DNA from: Azospirillum sp. OGB3
Lineage (GTDB): Bacteria > Pseudomonadota > Alphaproteobacteria > Azospirillales > Azospirillaceae
Direction of reading: 5' to 3'
DNA length: 64,000 nucleotides
Assembly (NCBI RefSeq): GCF_014192915.1
Contig: NZ_JACHYN010000004.1
Location: forward strand, 1-64,000
The notes beneath the pieces were generated by a model that saw only the letters and a program-made list of their open reading frames with translations, was not told where the DNA came from and searched no databases. The translations under genes and the position numbers were made by a program. Shown in pieces: positions 57,010 through 64,000 of this stretch; position 1 is the first letter of the stretch, and the number at the start of each line of letters is the position of its first letter.

Positions 57010-58149
57010 ATGACCAGCGATACCGCCGCCGACCGTACCGGCACCGATTTCGAAATCTTCATCGTCACTGCACCGGGGCTCGAATCCGTGCTCTGCGCGG
57101 AGGTGAAGGCGAAGGGCTTCCGCGACGCCACCGCCATCAAGGGCGGCGTCACCGTCCGCGGCGGCTGGCCGGAGGTCTGGCGGGCGAACCTGGAGCTGCG
57201 TGGGGCGACCCGCGTGCTGGCTCGCGTCGCCTCCTTCCGCGCTTTCCACCTCGCCCAGCTCGACAAGCGGGCGCGCCGGGTGCCCTGGGCCGAGTTCCTG
57301 CGCCCCGACGTGCCAGTCCGCGTCGAGGCGTCCTGCAAGGGCTCGCGCATCTACCACGCCGGGGCGACCGCCCAGCGCATCGAGCGCGCCATCACGGAGG
57401 AGCTGGGCGCGCCGATCTCCGCCGAGGCCGAGGTCTCCATCAAGGCCCGCATCGACGATGACCTGTGCACCATCAGCGTCGACGCGTCGGGTGAGTCCCT
57501 GCACAAGCGCGGCCACAAGGAGGAGATCCACAAGGCTCCGCTGCGCGAGACGCTGGCCGCGCTGTTCCTGCACCATTGCGGCTTCGACGGCAGCGAGCCG
57601 GTGGTCGATCCGATGTGCGGGTCCGGCACCTTCGTCATCGAGGCGGCGGAGATCGCTGCCGGGCTCCATCCCGGACGCACGCGCCACTTCGCCTTCGAAC
57701 AGCTCGCCTCCTTCGACGACGCGGCGTGGCAGGCGATGCGCTCCGCGGGCGGCGACGCCCGCGCGCCCACCGTCCGCTTCTACGGCAGCGATCGCGATGG
57801 CGGAGCCATCGCCATGAGCCGCGCCAACGCCGAGCGCGCGGGCGTCGCCGCTCTGACGGACTTCCAGAAACACGCGGTCAGCGACCTGATGCCGCCGGAG
57901 GGGCCGCCGGGCCTCGTCATCGTCAACCCGCCCTACGGCGCGCGGATTGGCGAGAAGAAGCCGCTGTTCGCCCTCTACGGCGCGCTGGGGCAGACGTTGC
58001 TGTCGCGCTTCTCCGGCTGGCGGGTCGGCCTCGTCACCAACGAGGCGTCGCTCGCCCAGGCGACCGGCTTGCCCTTCCAGCCCTCCGGCCCGTCGGTGTC
58101 GCACGGCGGCCTGCGCGTGACGCTGCACAGCACCGCCGCCCTTCCCTGA
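57010..58149 (+). CDS. THUMP-domain class I RNA methyltransferase (RlmL/TrmN-like)
   Basis: S-adenosylmethionine-dependent RNA methyltransferase of 379 aa. The N-terminal ferredoxin-like/THUMP part (about 10-160; FIVTAPGLESVLCAEVKAKGF) precedes a catalytic domain with the SAM-binding DPMCGSGTFVIEAAEIAAGLHPG and target-base motif IVNPPYGARIG, which indicates N2-guanine methylation of rRNA or tRNA as in RlmL. The start was set to ATG 57010 although the frame stays open far upstream. Confidence 0.88.
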   Translation: MTSDTAADRTGTDFEIFIVTAPGLESVLCAEVKAKGFRDATAIKGGVTVRGGWPEVWRANLELRGATRVLARVASFRAFHLAQLDKRARRVPWAEFLRPDVPVRVEASCKGSRIYHAGATAQRIERAITEELGAPISAEAEVSIKARIDDDLCTISVDASGESLHKRGHKEEIHKAPLRETLAALFLHHCGFDGSEPVVDPMCGSGTFVIEAAEIAAGLHPGRTRHFAFEQLASFDDAAWQAMRSAGGDARAPTVRFYGSDRDGGAIAMSRANAERAGVAALTDFQKHAVSDLMPPEGPPGLVIVNPPYGARIGEKKPLFALYGALGQTLLSRFSGWRVGLVTNEASLAQATGLPFQPSGPSVSHGGLRVTLHSTAALP

Positions 58150-58176
58150 CCCCCTCCAGCACCCATCTGTAGAACC

Positions 58177-60294
58177 ATGCCCAACCGCACCGCCCCCCGT
58201 CTGCACGCCCCCCGTCTGCAAGCATCGGCCTGCCCGCATGACTGCCCGTCCACCTGCGCGCTGGAGGTCGAGGTGCTGGACGAGCGCCGCATCGGGCGCA
58301 TCCGCGGGGCGGCCGACAACAGTTACACCGCCGGGGTGATCTGCGCGAAGGTCGCCCGCTACGCCGAGCGGGTGCACCATCCCGACCGGCTGACGCAGCC
58401 GCTGCGCCGCACCGGCCCCAAGGGCTCCGGCCAGTTCGCGCCGATCTCCTGGGACGAGGCGCTGGACACCGTCGCCGACCGGTTCCTGGAGGCCGAGCGC
58501 CGGCACGGGCCGGAGACGGTGTGGCCCTATTATTACGCGGGCACCATGGGGCTGGTGCAGCGCGACGGCATCAACCGGCTGCGCCACGCCCGGCGCTGGT
58601 CGGGCTTCTTCGCCACCATCTGCACCAACCCGGCCTGGGCCGGCTGGCTGGCCGGCGCCGGCAAGCTGGCCGGGGCCGACCCGCGCGAGATGGCCAAGTC
58701 CGACCTCGTGGTGATCTGGGGGACCAACGCCGTCTCCACCCAGGTCAACGTGATGACCCACGCCGTCCGCGCCCGCAAGGAGCGCGGGGCGAAGATCGCC
58801 GTGGTCGACGTCTACCGCACCCCGACCATGGAGCAGGCGGACATCCCGCTGCTGATCCGTCCGGGCAGCGACGGGGCGCTGGCTTGCGCGGTGATGCATG
58901 TGCTGTTCCGCGACGGGCTGGCTGACCGCGCCTATCTCGCCAGCCACGCCGACGACCCGGCCGGTCTGGAGGCGCATCTCGCCACCCGGACTCCGGAATG
59001 GGCCGAGGCCATCACCGGCCTGCCGGCGGCGGAGATCGAGTCCTTCGCCCGGCTGGTCGGGCAAACGCCGCGCAGCTATTTCCGGCTGGGCTACGGCTTC
59101 ACCCGCTCACGCAACGGGGCGGTGAACATGCACGCCGCCTCCTGCATCCCGGTGGTCAGCGGCGCCTGGCAGGTCGAGGGCGGCGGGGCCTTCCACTCCA
59201 ACAGCGGCATCTACGGCTGGAACAAGACGCTGATCGAGGGGCTGGACCTGCGCGACCCGACCGTGCGCATGCTCGACCAGTCGCGGATCGGCCCGATCCT
59301 GGAGGGCGACCCGGAGGCGCTGGCCGGCGGCCCGCCGGTGACGGCGCTGCTGATCCAGAACACCAACCCGGTGACCATCGCCCCCGATCAGGCCCGCGTG
59401 CGCCGCGGCTTCGCCCGCGACGACCTGTTCGTCTGCGTGCACGAGCAGTTCATGACCGAAACGGCCCGCATGGCCGACATCGTGCTGCCCGCCACCATGT
59501 TCCTGGAGCACGACGACCTCTATCAGGCCGGCGGCAACCAGCACATCCTGCTTGGGCCCAAGCTGGTCGATCCGCCCGGCGACTGCCGGCCCAACCACGC
59601 CGTCATCACGGAGCTGGCGCGGCGGCTGGGCAGCGACTCCCACCCCGGCTTCGCCATGACCGAGCGGGAGCTGATCGACGCCACGCTGCGCGCGTCCGGC
59701 CACGGCACGCTGGAGACGCTGGAATCCCAACGCTTCCTCGACGTCCAGCCGGATTTCGAGGAGGCGCATTTCGTGAAGGGCTTCCGCTGGCCCGACGGCA
59801 AGTTCCGCCTGAAGCCGGACTGGCCCAAGGTGCCCTACGCCGCGCCGTCCACCTTCGGCCCGGTCGACACCATGCCGGCCTTCCCCGACCATTGGGCGGT
59901 GACGGAGGAGGCCGACGACGAGCATCCCTTCCGGCTGGTCACCGCGCCGGCCCGCAACTTCCTGAACAGCAGCTTCACCGAGACCCCGACCTCCACCGGG
60001 CGGGAACGCCGCCCGAGCCTGATGCTGCACCCGCAGGACGCGGCGGCGCTGGGAATCACCGAGGGCGACCGCGTGGAGGCCGCCAACGGGCGCGGCGCGG
60101 TGCTTCTGCACGCACGGCTGTTCGACGGGGTGCGGCGGGGCGTGGTGATCGCCGAATCCATCTGGCCCAACGCCGCGCACGATGGCGGGCGCGGCATCAA
60201 CAGCCTGACCGGCGCCGACCCGGTGGCGCCCTTCGGCGGTGCCGCCTTCCACGACAGCCATGTGCGGGTGCGGAAGGCGGCGTCTTCCGATTAA
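58177..60294 (+). CDS. Molybdopterin-dependent oxidoreductase with 4Fe-4S domain
   Basis: DMSO-reductase-family enzyme of 705 aa. The N-terminal iron-sulphur domain has C19-x3-C23-x3-C27-x28-C56 (ACPHDCPSTCALE and VICAKV). The molybdopterin core follows with YPYYYAGTMGLVQ-type and LIQNTNPVT segments, and a C-terminal dinucleotide-binding domain includes TPTSTGRERRPSLMLHP. No Tat signal is seen, so it is probably cytoplasmic. No partner electron-transfer subunit is encoded next to it, so the reaction remains open. Its stop overlaps that of the convergent Anbu gene. Confidence 0.87.
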   Translation: MPNRTAPRLHAPRLQASACPHDCPSTCALEVEVLDERRIGRIRGAADNSYTAGVICAKVARYAERVHHPDRLTQPLRRTGPKGSGQFAPISWDEALDTVADRFLEAERRHGPETVWPYYYAGTMGLVQRDGINRLRHARRWSGFFATICTNPAWAGWLAGAGKLAGADPREMAKSDLVVIWGTNAVSTQVNVMTHAVRARKERGAKIAVVDVYRTPTMEQADIPLLIRPGSDGALACAVMHVLFRDGLADRAYLASHADDPAGLEAHLATRTPEWAEAITGLPAAEIESFARLVGQTPRSYFRLGYGFTRSRNGAVNMHAASCIPVVSGAWQVEGGGAFHSNSGIYGWNKTLIEGLDLRDPTVRMLDQSRIGPILEGDPEALAGGPPVTALLIQNTNPVTIAPDQARVRRGFARDDLFVCVHEQFMTETARMADIVLPATMFLEHDDLYQAGGNQHILLGPKLVDPPGDCRPNHAVITELARRLGSDSHPGFAMTERELIDATLRASGHGTLETLESQRFLDVQPDFEEAHFVKGFRWPDGKFRLKPDWPKVPYAAPSTFGPVDTMPAFPDHWAVTEEADDEHPFRLVTAPARNFLNSSFTETPTSTGRERRPSLMLHPQDAAALGITEGDRVEAANGRGAVLLHARLFDGVRRGVVIAESIWPNAAHDGGRGINSLTGADPVAPFGGAAFHDSHVRVRKAASSD

Positions 60295-61025
60295 TCAGCC
60301 CATTTGGGCGGCGGCAGGGAACGGAAGGCCTCGCGCAGCGCCTGGGACCAGCCGTCGCTGATCTCCTTGAAGCAGGGGTCGTCCTCGCCGATCCGACGCC
60401 GCGTCTCCAGCTTCAGCGAATCGCGGCGGTAGGCGATCAGGTCGAGCGGCAGACCGACCGTCAGGTTGGAGCGCAGCGTGCTGTCCATGGAGATCAGCAC
60501 CAGCTTCATCCCCTCCTCCAGCGGCGTGTTGTGGTTCAACGCGCGGTCGAGGATCGGCTTGCCGTATTTGTGCTCACCGATCTGGAAGAAGGCGTTGTCG
60601 GCGGTCGCCTCGATGAAGTTGCCGGCGGCGTAGACGTGGAACAGCCGCACCCGGTCGCCGCGGATCTGGCCCCCCAGGATGATGGACAGGTCGAAATCCA
60701 CCCGCTGCTCCTTCAGCGCGTGTCCGTCCCGCTTCCACACCTGACGGACGGCGGCGCCGACGAGTTGGGCCGCCTGGAACATGCCGTTCACGCTGGAGAT
60801 GGTCCGGATTTCGCCGTCCAGCTCCACCCCCTCCTGGATCAGCGCGATCACCGACTGGGTCAGCGACAGGTTGCCGGCGGTCATCAGGGCGATCATGCGG
60901 TCGCCCGGCTCTTCGAAGACGTGCATCTTGCTGAAGATGGAGATGTGATCCACCCCCGCGTTGGTGCGCGTGTCCGACAGCATCACCAAGCCGTCCTTCA
61001 GATACAGGGCGACGCAGTAGGTCAT
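60291..61025 (-). CDS. Anbu, proteasome-related self-compartmentalising peptidase
   Basis: Ntn-hydrolase of 244 aa. After Met removal the chain starts at the nucleophile T2 (MTYCVALYLKDGLVMLSDTR), with partner aspartate D18 and lysine K33, and TNAGVDHISIFSKMHVFE is very typical of Anbu (ancestral beta-subunit). ATG 61025 places the threonine exactly at position 2, which decides the start. The usual genomic partners of Anbu (alpha-E/transglutaminase/ATP-grasp genes) are not adjacent here. Its natural substrate is not known. Confidence 0.9.
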   Translation of the reverse strand: MTYCVALYLKDGLVMLSDTRTNAGVDHISIFSKMHVFEEPGDRMIALMTAGNLSLTQSVIALIQEGVELDGEIRTISSVNGMFQAAQLVGAAVRQVWKRDGHALKEQRVDFDLSIILGGQIRGDRVRLFHVYAAGNFIEATADNAFFQIGEHKYGKPILDRALNHNTPLEEGMKLVLISMDSTLRSNLTVGLPLDLIAYRRDSLKLETRRRIGEDDPCFKEISDGWSQALREAFRSLPPPKWAD

Positions 61026-61176
61026 GGTCCGTCCTCTCTCCTCCCAGCGGAAGCCGGACCGCCCACGCAAAAAGGGGCGGCCGGCCGGCCGCCCCAGTGT
61101 ATGCCGAAAAAACCAGCACGCCGCAAACCCATCGCGGGGGTCAGGACATCATGTCCCGCCCCTCTGCGGCGTCCGC

Positions 61177-61344
61177 TCAGCGCTGCTGCCCGCCCTTATC
61201 GTCCCGGTCGTCGTCCATGCCCTGCTGCTGCCGGTTCGCCTGGTCCTGCCCCTGCTGCCGGTTCTTCGGGTTGTCCTGGGTCTGCTGCCCCTGCTTCCGC
61301 TCGTCCTGGCTGCCCATCTGGTTCGGGTTCCGCTCGTCGGCCAT
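61177..61344 (-). CDS. Small disordered Gln/Asn/Asp-rich protein, 55 aa
   Basis: Short hydrophilic protein, MADERNPNQMGSQDERKQGQ followed by further Gln/Asn/Asp/Lys-rich sequence ending DDKGGQQR. It lacks hydrophobic residues needed for a fold. ATG 61344 follows GGAGGA with good spacing, supporting translation. Possibly a stress-type small protein. Unknown function. Confidence 0.6.
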   Translation of the reverse strand: MADERNPNQMGSQDERKQGQQTQDNPKNRQQGQDQANRQQQGMDDDRDDKGGQQR

Positions 61345-61803
61345 GGTGCTTCCTCCGCAGTGTCGGTTCCGATGCCCGGCGGGCATGACGTGAACCAAGG
61401 CGACGATGGTACGCGCGGCGGTGGGCCGGTTCCCACATCGGCAGGCGATCATGTCCCGATTCGCTTGGAACCCATGGGCTGGGCGCAAGGTCATAGGCCG
61501 AAAAATATACTCCCCCGGCCACCCTGCCCATTGACATCATGCGGGTACGTATGGTCTATCTTTCGTAGCGCTGCGAACAGCGTCAGGCCGGAGTCTAGGG
61601 AGGACTCGGTAGTCCGTGAAAGCAGTGGCGCGCCGCATAAAAACAAAGGCGCGCACACAATGCGACACGCTGCATGCCTCAAGCCCTTGCCCCCGCAGGG
61701 CTTTGACGGCGGCAGCGTGTTTCACTTTCAGGGCCTTGATTTCCACCAGACGTTGCGATTGATTGCTGCGTCGCACACGACTCCGTGACGCGCGTCGAGC
61801 AAA
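61345..61803. other. Long intergenic region with repeated anti-SD-like motif
   Basis: No supported gene in about 460 bp. A minus-strand frame (61537-61776) begins with a basic stretch but has no credible ribosome binding site or family match. The core GAGTCTAGGGAGGA occurs at 61591 and again at 61836 within the adjacent small-RNA candidate. Confidence 0.45.
61591..61607 (-). other. Hairpin presenting an anti-SD-like loop
   Basis: GAGTC/GACTC stem with loop CTCCCTA on the minus strand. It repeats the TCCTCCCTAGACTC core of the small-RNA candidate at 61804-61870, followed by a second stem CGCTG-TTCG-CAGCG (61569-61582). No promoter or T-run is evident, so it may be a decayed copy or part of a longer transcript. 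Confidence 0.3.
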
Positions 61804-61870
61804 GAAAAAGGCCGCCAGGATTGCTCCGGCGGCCCGAGTCTAGGGAGGAAACGCCCGAAAAGGCGTCAGT
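61804..61870 (-). ncRNA. Candidate small RNA with anti-Shine-Dalgarno motif
   Basis: About 67 nt on the minus strand, directly after the GntR gene. Layout: a 5-bp stem ACGCC-loop-GGCGT (61853-61868), a single-stranded TTTCCTCCCTAGACTC (61836-61851), then a 7-bp GGCCGCC/GGCGGCC terminator stem followed by TTTTT. CU-rich anti-SD motifs between hairpins are typical of several alphaproteobacterial small RNAs that block ribosome binding sites. No family name can be assigned. A promoter with 17-bp spacing lies at the right distance. Confidence 0.45.
61805..61834 (-). terminator. Rho-independent terminator on the minus strand
   Basis: GGCCGCC (61828-61834) pairs with GGCGGCC (61810-61816) and TTTTT follows. 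It can end both the candidate small RNA and read-through from the GntR gene. Confidence 0.8.
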
Positions 61871-61876
61871 GAAACT

Positions 61877-61905
61877 AATATATTCCGCAGCGCAGCATGA
61901 TTCAA
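61877..61905 (-). promoter_or_regulatory. Candidate sigma70 promoter for the small RNA
   Basis: On the minus strand TTGAAT (61900-61905), a 17-bp spacer and TATATT (61877-61882) lie between the GntR stop codon and the small-RNA candidate, placing the start near 61870. Confidence 0.5.
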
Positions 61906-61921
61906 GCCTTAATCGAACGAA

Positions 61922-62650
61922 TCAACCCGCGTTCAGCGGCTCGGCATCGGTGACCGCGCCGCCCTCCTGAACCATCCCCTGCGCCGGCGGCTGGCGCAGC
62001 GCCTGAATGACCGCCACCGCGGTGCGGCGGCTGTGGTCGGCCAGCAAAGCGCCGGCCTCCTCGGCGTCGCGGCGGCGGAACGCCGCCATGAAGCCCTCAT
62101 GCTCATCCACCGACTCCTGCCATCGGCCGGTGTCGTAGTTGGCGAGCGAGCGGGCGCGCAGGATCTTGGCGGCAAAGCCGGCGTAGGTCGCCTCCAGCGC
62201 CGGGTTGCGGGCCATGGCGACGATCTGGGAGTGGATCTGCCGGTTGGTCAGGAAGTAGGCGGCGCGCTCCCCCGCCTCGTGCTGGGTGACGAGCTGATCG
62301 TGCATCCGGTCGAGCTTCGCGAACTCCGCGTCGGAGCCGTTGCGGCAGGCAAGCGTCCCGGCCAGCCGTTCCAGCGCGTCCATCACCTCGAAGATCGCGC
62401 CGATCTCGCCGGGGTCCACCGGGGCGACGATGGCCCCGCGGTGCGGGCGAAGTTCCACCAGCCCTTCCGACGACAGGACCCGCAGCGCCTCGCGCAGCGG
62501 CGTGCGGGAAATGCCCAACTGCTCGCACAGTTGAACCTCCGGCACGCGCACGCCGGGCGGCAACTCGCCGTCCAGGATCATCGCCCGCAGTTCCTCCACC
62601 GCGGAATGATGCAGCGTCGCGCGGCGGATCGGCCGGGCCGGCGCCTTCAT
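61922..62650 (-). CDS. GntR-family regulator with FCD domain (second)
   Basis: Regulator of about 242 aa. The winged helix (VEELRAMILDGELPPGVRV, EQLGISRTPLREALRVLSS) is followed by an FCD effector domain (about 95-225) with its helical histidine positions (DRMHDQLVTQH, HSQIVAMARNP). ATG 62650 follows AGGATC by 8 nt; an upstream ATG at 62668 is also possible. It is divergent from the NMT1-type binding-protein gene and likely controls it through the palindromes between them. Confidence 0.88.
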   Translation of the reverse strand: MKAPARPIRRATLHHSAVEELRAMILDGELPPGVRVPEVQLCEQLGISRTPLREALRVLSSEGLVELRPHRGAIVAPVDPGEIGAIFEVMDALERLAGTLACRNGSDAEFAKLDRMHDQLVTQHEAGERAAYFLTNRQIHSQIVAMARNPALEATYAGFAAKILRARSLANYDTGRWQESVDEHEGFMAAFRRRDAEEAGALLADHSRRTAVAVIQALRQPPAQGMVQEGGAVTDAEPLNAG

Positions 62651-62703
62651 GGTCTTGATCCTGTCCATCCTGACCCACCACCCCCGAAAGTGCTGCATAC
62701 TTG

Positions 62704-62715
62704 GGCATGCATGCC
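62704..62715. promoter_or_regulatory. Palindrome GGCATGCATGCC near the GntR start
   Basis: A perfect 12-bp palindrome, extended to 18 bp (62701-62718) with one mismatched pair, 54 bp before the GntR gene start. Possible autoregulatory operator. Confidence 0.35.
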
Positions 62716-62817
62716 GAAATGATGCGCCATGCCTAAAATTCAGGCAAGGCCGTTCCACTCCGGCCAACTTCGATCAATATGCCCTAAACTGCTGAAAACA
62801 GCCAACAAATTAGTAGT

Positions 62818-62835
62818 TATAATATTGTATACAAT
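62818..62835 (+). promoter_or_regulatory. -10 box overlapped by a GntR/FCD-type operator
   Basis: TATAAT (62818-62823) is directly followed by the perfect palindrome ATTGTATACAAT (62824-62835). The core TTGTATACAA fits the FadR/FCD half-site pattern t.GTa.tAC.a. Binding here would cover the transcription start and repress the binding-protein gene. No good -35 box is seen, hinting at activator dependence or a weak promoter. Confidence 0.6.
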
Positions 62836-62892
62836 TTGGCACGGGCCTTGCGAAAGGATGAGGGACGCAACCGCATCGGGAGCACTCCTTTC

Positions 62893-63906
62893 ATGACGTT
62901 CCGGTCCCTCACCCTGACGACCGTCACCGCCGCCTTCCTCGCCCTCTCCGCCGCTGCCACCGCTCAGGCGGCCGACGCGGAGAAGCTGAAGCTGGGCTTC
63001 GCCAAATGCGCCCATTGCCTGCCGATGGCGCTGACCCCGGAACTCGCCAAGGGCGTGGAGATCGAGGCGATCAACTTCAACTCCGGCAACGACGTGCTGA
63101 CCGCGCTGGTGTCGAAGAGCATCGACATGGCCCAGGTGACCTACCTGCACTACATCACGGCGCTCGATAAGGGCTTCGACGTGGTGGCCGTGTCCGGCCA
63201 GGTGAACGGTGGGTCGGAGATCGTCGTCGGCAAGGGCATCACCCTGAAGGCCGACGATTGGGATGGGCTGAAAAAGCTGATCGCCGAGCGCAAGGAGAAG
63301 GGCGAGCCGCTGCGCGTCGCGGCGTCGCGCGGCAACGCGCAGGACATCCACATGCGCGGCGCCCTCCAGAAGCACGGCATCAACGTCAACAAGGACGTGC
63401 AGTTCATCAACATCCCGAACCCGTCCGACCACGCCGCCGCCCTCCAGCGCGGCGAGGTGGACGTGATCTGCACGGTGGAGCCCTTCGCCTCGCAGATCCG
63501 CCAGACCGGCGTCGGCACGCATTTCGCCCTGCCCTACGACCAGGCCGCCGGCAACCTGACCAACCTGATCGTCACCCGCTCCGACGTCATCAAGGACCAC
63601 CCGAAGGCGGTCGAGGCCACCGTCGGCTCGGTCGTCGCCCTGGTCGACAAGCTGAAGTCCGACCAGACCGTGTGGGTCGACGTCATCAACAAATACACCG
63701 GCATGGACAAGGCCGTCGCCACCGAGGCGCTGAAGAACGCCTCCCCGGATTACGCCATCCACAAGGACAGCACGCTGGCCATCGCCACGATGATGCGCGA
63801 GCTGAAATACATCTCCAACGACGTCACCGCCGCCGCGGAAAAGAACCTGGATTACACGTTCCTCGAAGCCGTCACCAAGAAGCCGAAGAGCGAACTGGGC
63901 TTTTAA
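62893..63906 (+). CDS. ABC transporter substrate-binding protein, NMT1/SsuA type
   Basis: Periplasmic binding protein of 337 aa. A Sec signal peptide (TFRSLTLTTVTAAFLALSAA, cleavage near AQA-A) leads into KLKLGFAKCAHCLPMALTPE, the first strand of the SsuA/TauA/ThiY-like fold; two cysteines (CAHC) occur here. Ligands of relatives include sulphonates, nitrate, thiamine precursors and aromatic acids. ATG 62893 follows GGGAG. The permease and ATPase probably continue beyond the window, since the strand continues rightward. Confidence 0.87.
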   Translation: MTFRSLTLTTVTAAFLALSAAATAQAADAEKLKLGFAKCAHCLPMALTPELAKGVEIEAINFNSGNDVLTALVSKSIDMAQVTYLHYITALDKGFDVVAVSGQVNGGSEIVVGKGITLKADDWDGLKKLIAERKEKGEPLRVAASRGNAQDIHMRGALQKHGINVNKDVQFINIPNPSDHAAALQRGEVDVICTVEPFASQIRQTGVGTHFALPYDQAAGNLTNLIVTRSDVIKDHPKAVEATVGSVVALVDKLKSDQTVWVDVINKYTGMDKAVATEALKNASPDYAIHKDSTLAIATMMRELKYISNDVTAAAEKNLDYTFLEAVTKKPKSELGF

Positions 63907-63923
63907 AAGCAACCGCTCAATTT

Positions 63924-63946
63924 CCCTCTCCCCAAAGGGGAGAGGG
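63924..63946. repeat. Perfect REP-like hairpin
   Basis: CCCTCTCCCC (63924-63933) pairs with GGGGAGAGGG (63937-63946) around AAA, 17 bp after the binding-protein stop. It matches the outer arm of the BIME-like elements. It is followed by TTAAAAG, so it may reduce transcription into downstream transporter genes, giving excess binding protein. Confidence 0.7.
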
Positions 63947-64000
63947 TTAAAAGCGAAACTCACGAACATCTTCGACGGGAAAACCGGGCCATGACGGCAT

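Noticed and set aside
61537..61776. 79-aa minus-strand frame with basic start
   Set aside because: No credible ribosome binding site or family resemblance, and it covers the second anti-SD hairpin, which is better explained as RNA structure.
63991..64000. Start of another transporter gene at the right edge
   Set aside because: ATGACGGCAT could begin the next CDS, but only three codons are visible and the ribosome binding site is weak.
1..64000. CRISPR array, prophage, rRNA or tRNA genes
   Set aside because: No regularly spaced direct repeats, phage structural genes or tRNA cloverleaf-like sequences were seen anywhere in the window.

Overview
The window is GC-rich and densely coded. Alphaproteobacterial hallmarks include FixL/FixJ with heme-type PAS domains, a solo Anbu protease and many ABC-type solute transporters. 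The gene content looks most like Azospirillum (Rhodospirillales), although no rRNA or tRNA gene is present to confirm this. Short GC-rich inverted repeats (REP/BIME-like) sit between several genes.

Left part (0.3-13.1 kb): an IclR regulator is divergent from an operon with an enoyl-CoA hydratase/isomerase, a polyamine-type ABC importer (binding protein, ATPase and one polypeptide fusing both permeases) and an acyl-CoA ligase, closed by a strong terminator. Together they look like an import, CoA-activation and hydration route for a small carboxylate. A chemoreceptor, a 117-aa unknown protein, an acetyl-CoA hydrolase/succinate:acetate CoA-transferase and an AruH-like aminotransferase follow.

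13.1-28.4 kb: a MdtABC-like RND efflux system with a NodT-type outer membrane lipoprotein, bracketed and interrupted by two near-identical BIME-like elements; a GMC-type FAD oxidoreductase; an oxygen-sensing fixL/fixJ pair in which FixL has two PAS domains that both keep the heme ligand; a single-domain response regulator behind a FixK/FNR-like box; and a nitroreductase.

28.4-31.5 kb is visibly AT-richer. It holds one 647-aa protein I cannot assign, preceded by what looks like a transposase N-terminal remnant whose stop codon overlaps the start of the unknown gene. This is the clearest foreign or undescribed segment.

31.5-44.8 kb: a membrane protein of unknown role, a YceI protein, a Crp/Fnr regulator, a membrane-anchored ferredoxin-adenylate cyclase fusion, a TerC-family protein, and a complete kdp locus on the minus strand: a 27-aa membrane ORF, kdpF, A, B, C, D, E.

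44.9-57 kb: a catabolic import cluster. A minus-strand operon carries a Dpp/Opp-type ABC importer, an isochorismatase-fold amidohydrolase, an AbrB-type membrane protein and a GntR regulator. Divergent from it is a second isochorismatase-fold hydrolase followed by two amidase-signature enzymes. The set suggests uptake and stepwise hydrolysis of an amide or ureido compound.

57-64 kb: a THUMP-type RNA methyltransferase, a molybdopterin oxidoreductase, the proteasome-like Anbu protease, a small disordered Gln/Asn/Asp-rich protein, a candidate 67-nt small RNA carrying an anti-Shine-Dalgarno-like motif, and a GntR regulator divergent from an NMT1/SsuA-type binding protein, with a palindromic operator overlapping that gene's promoter.
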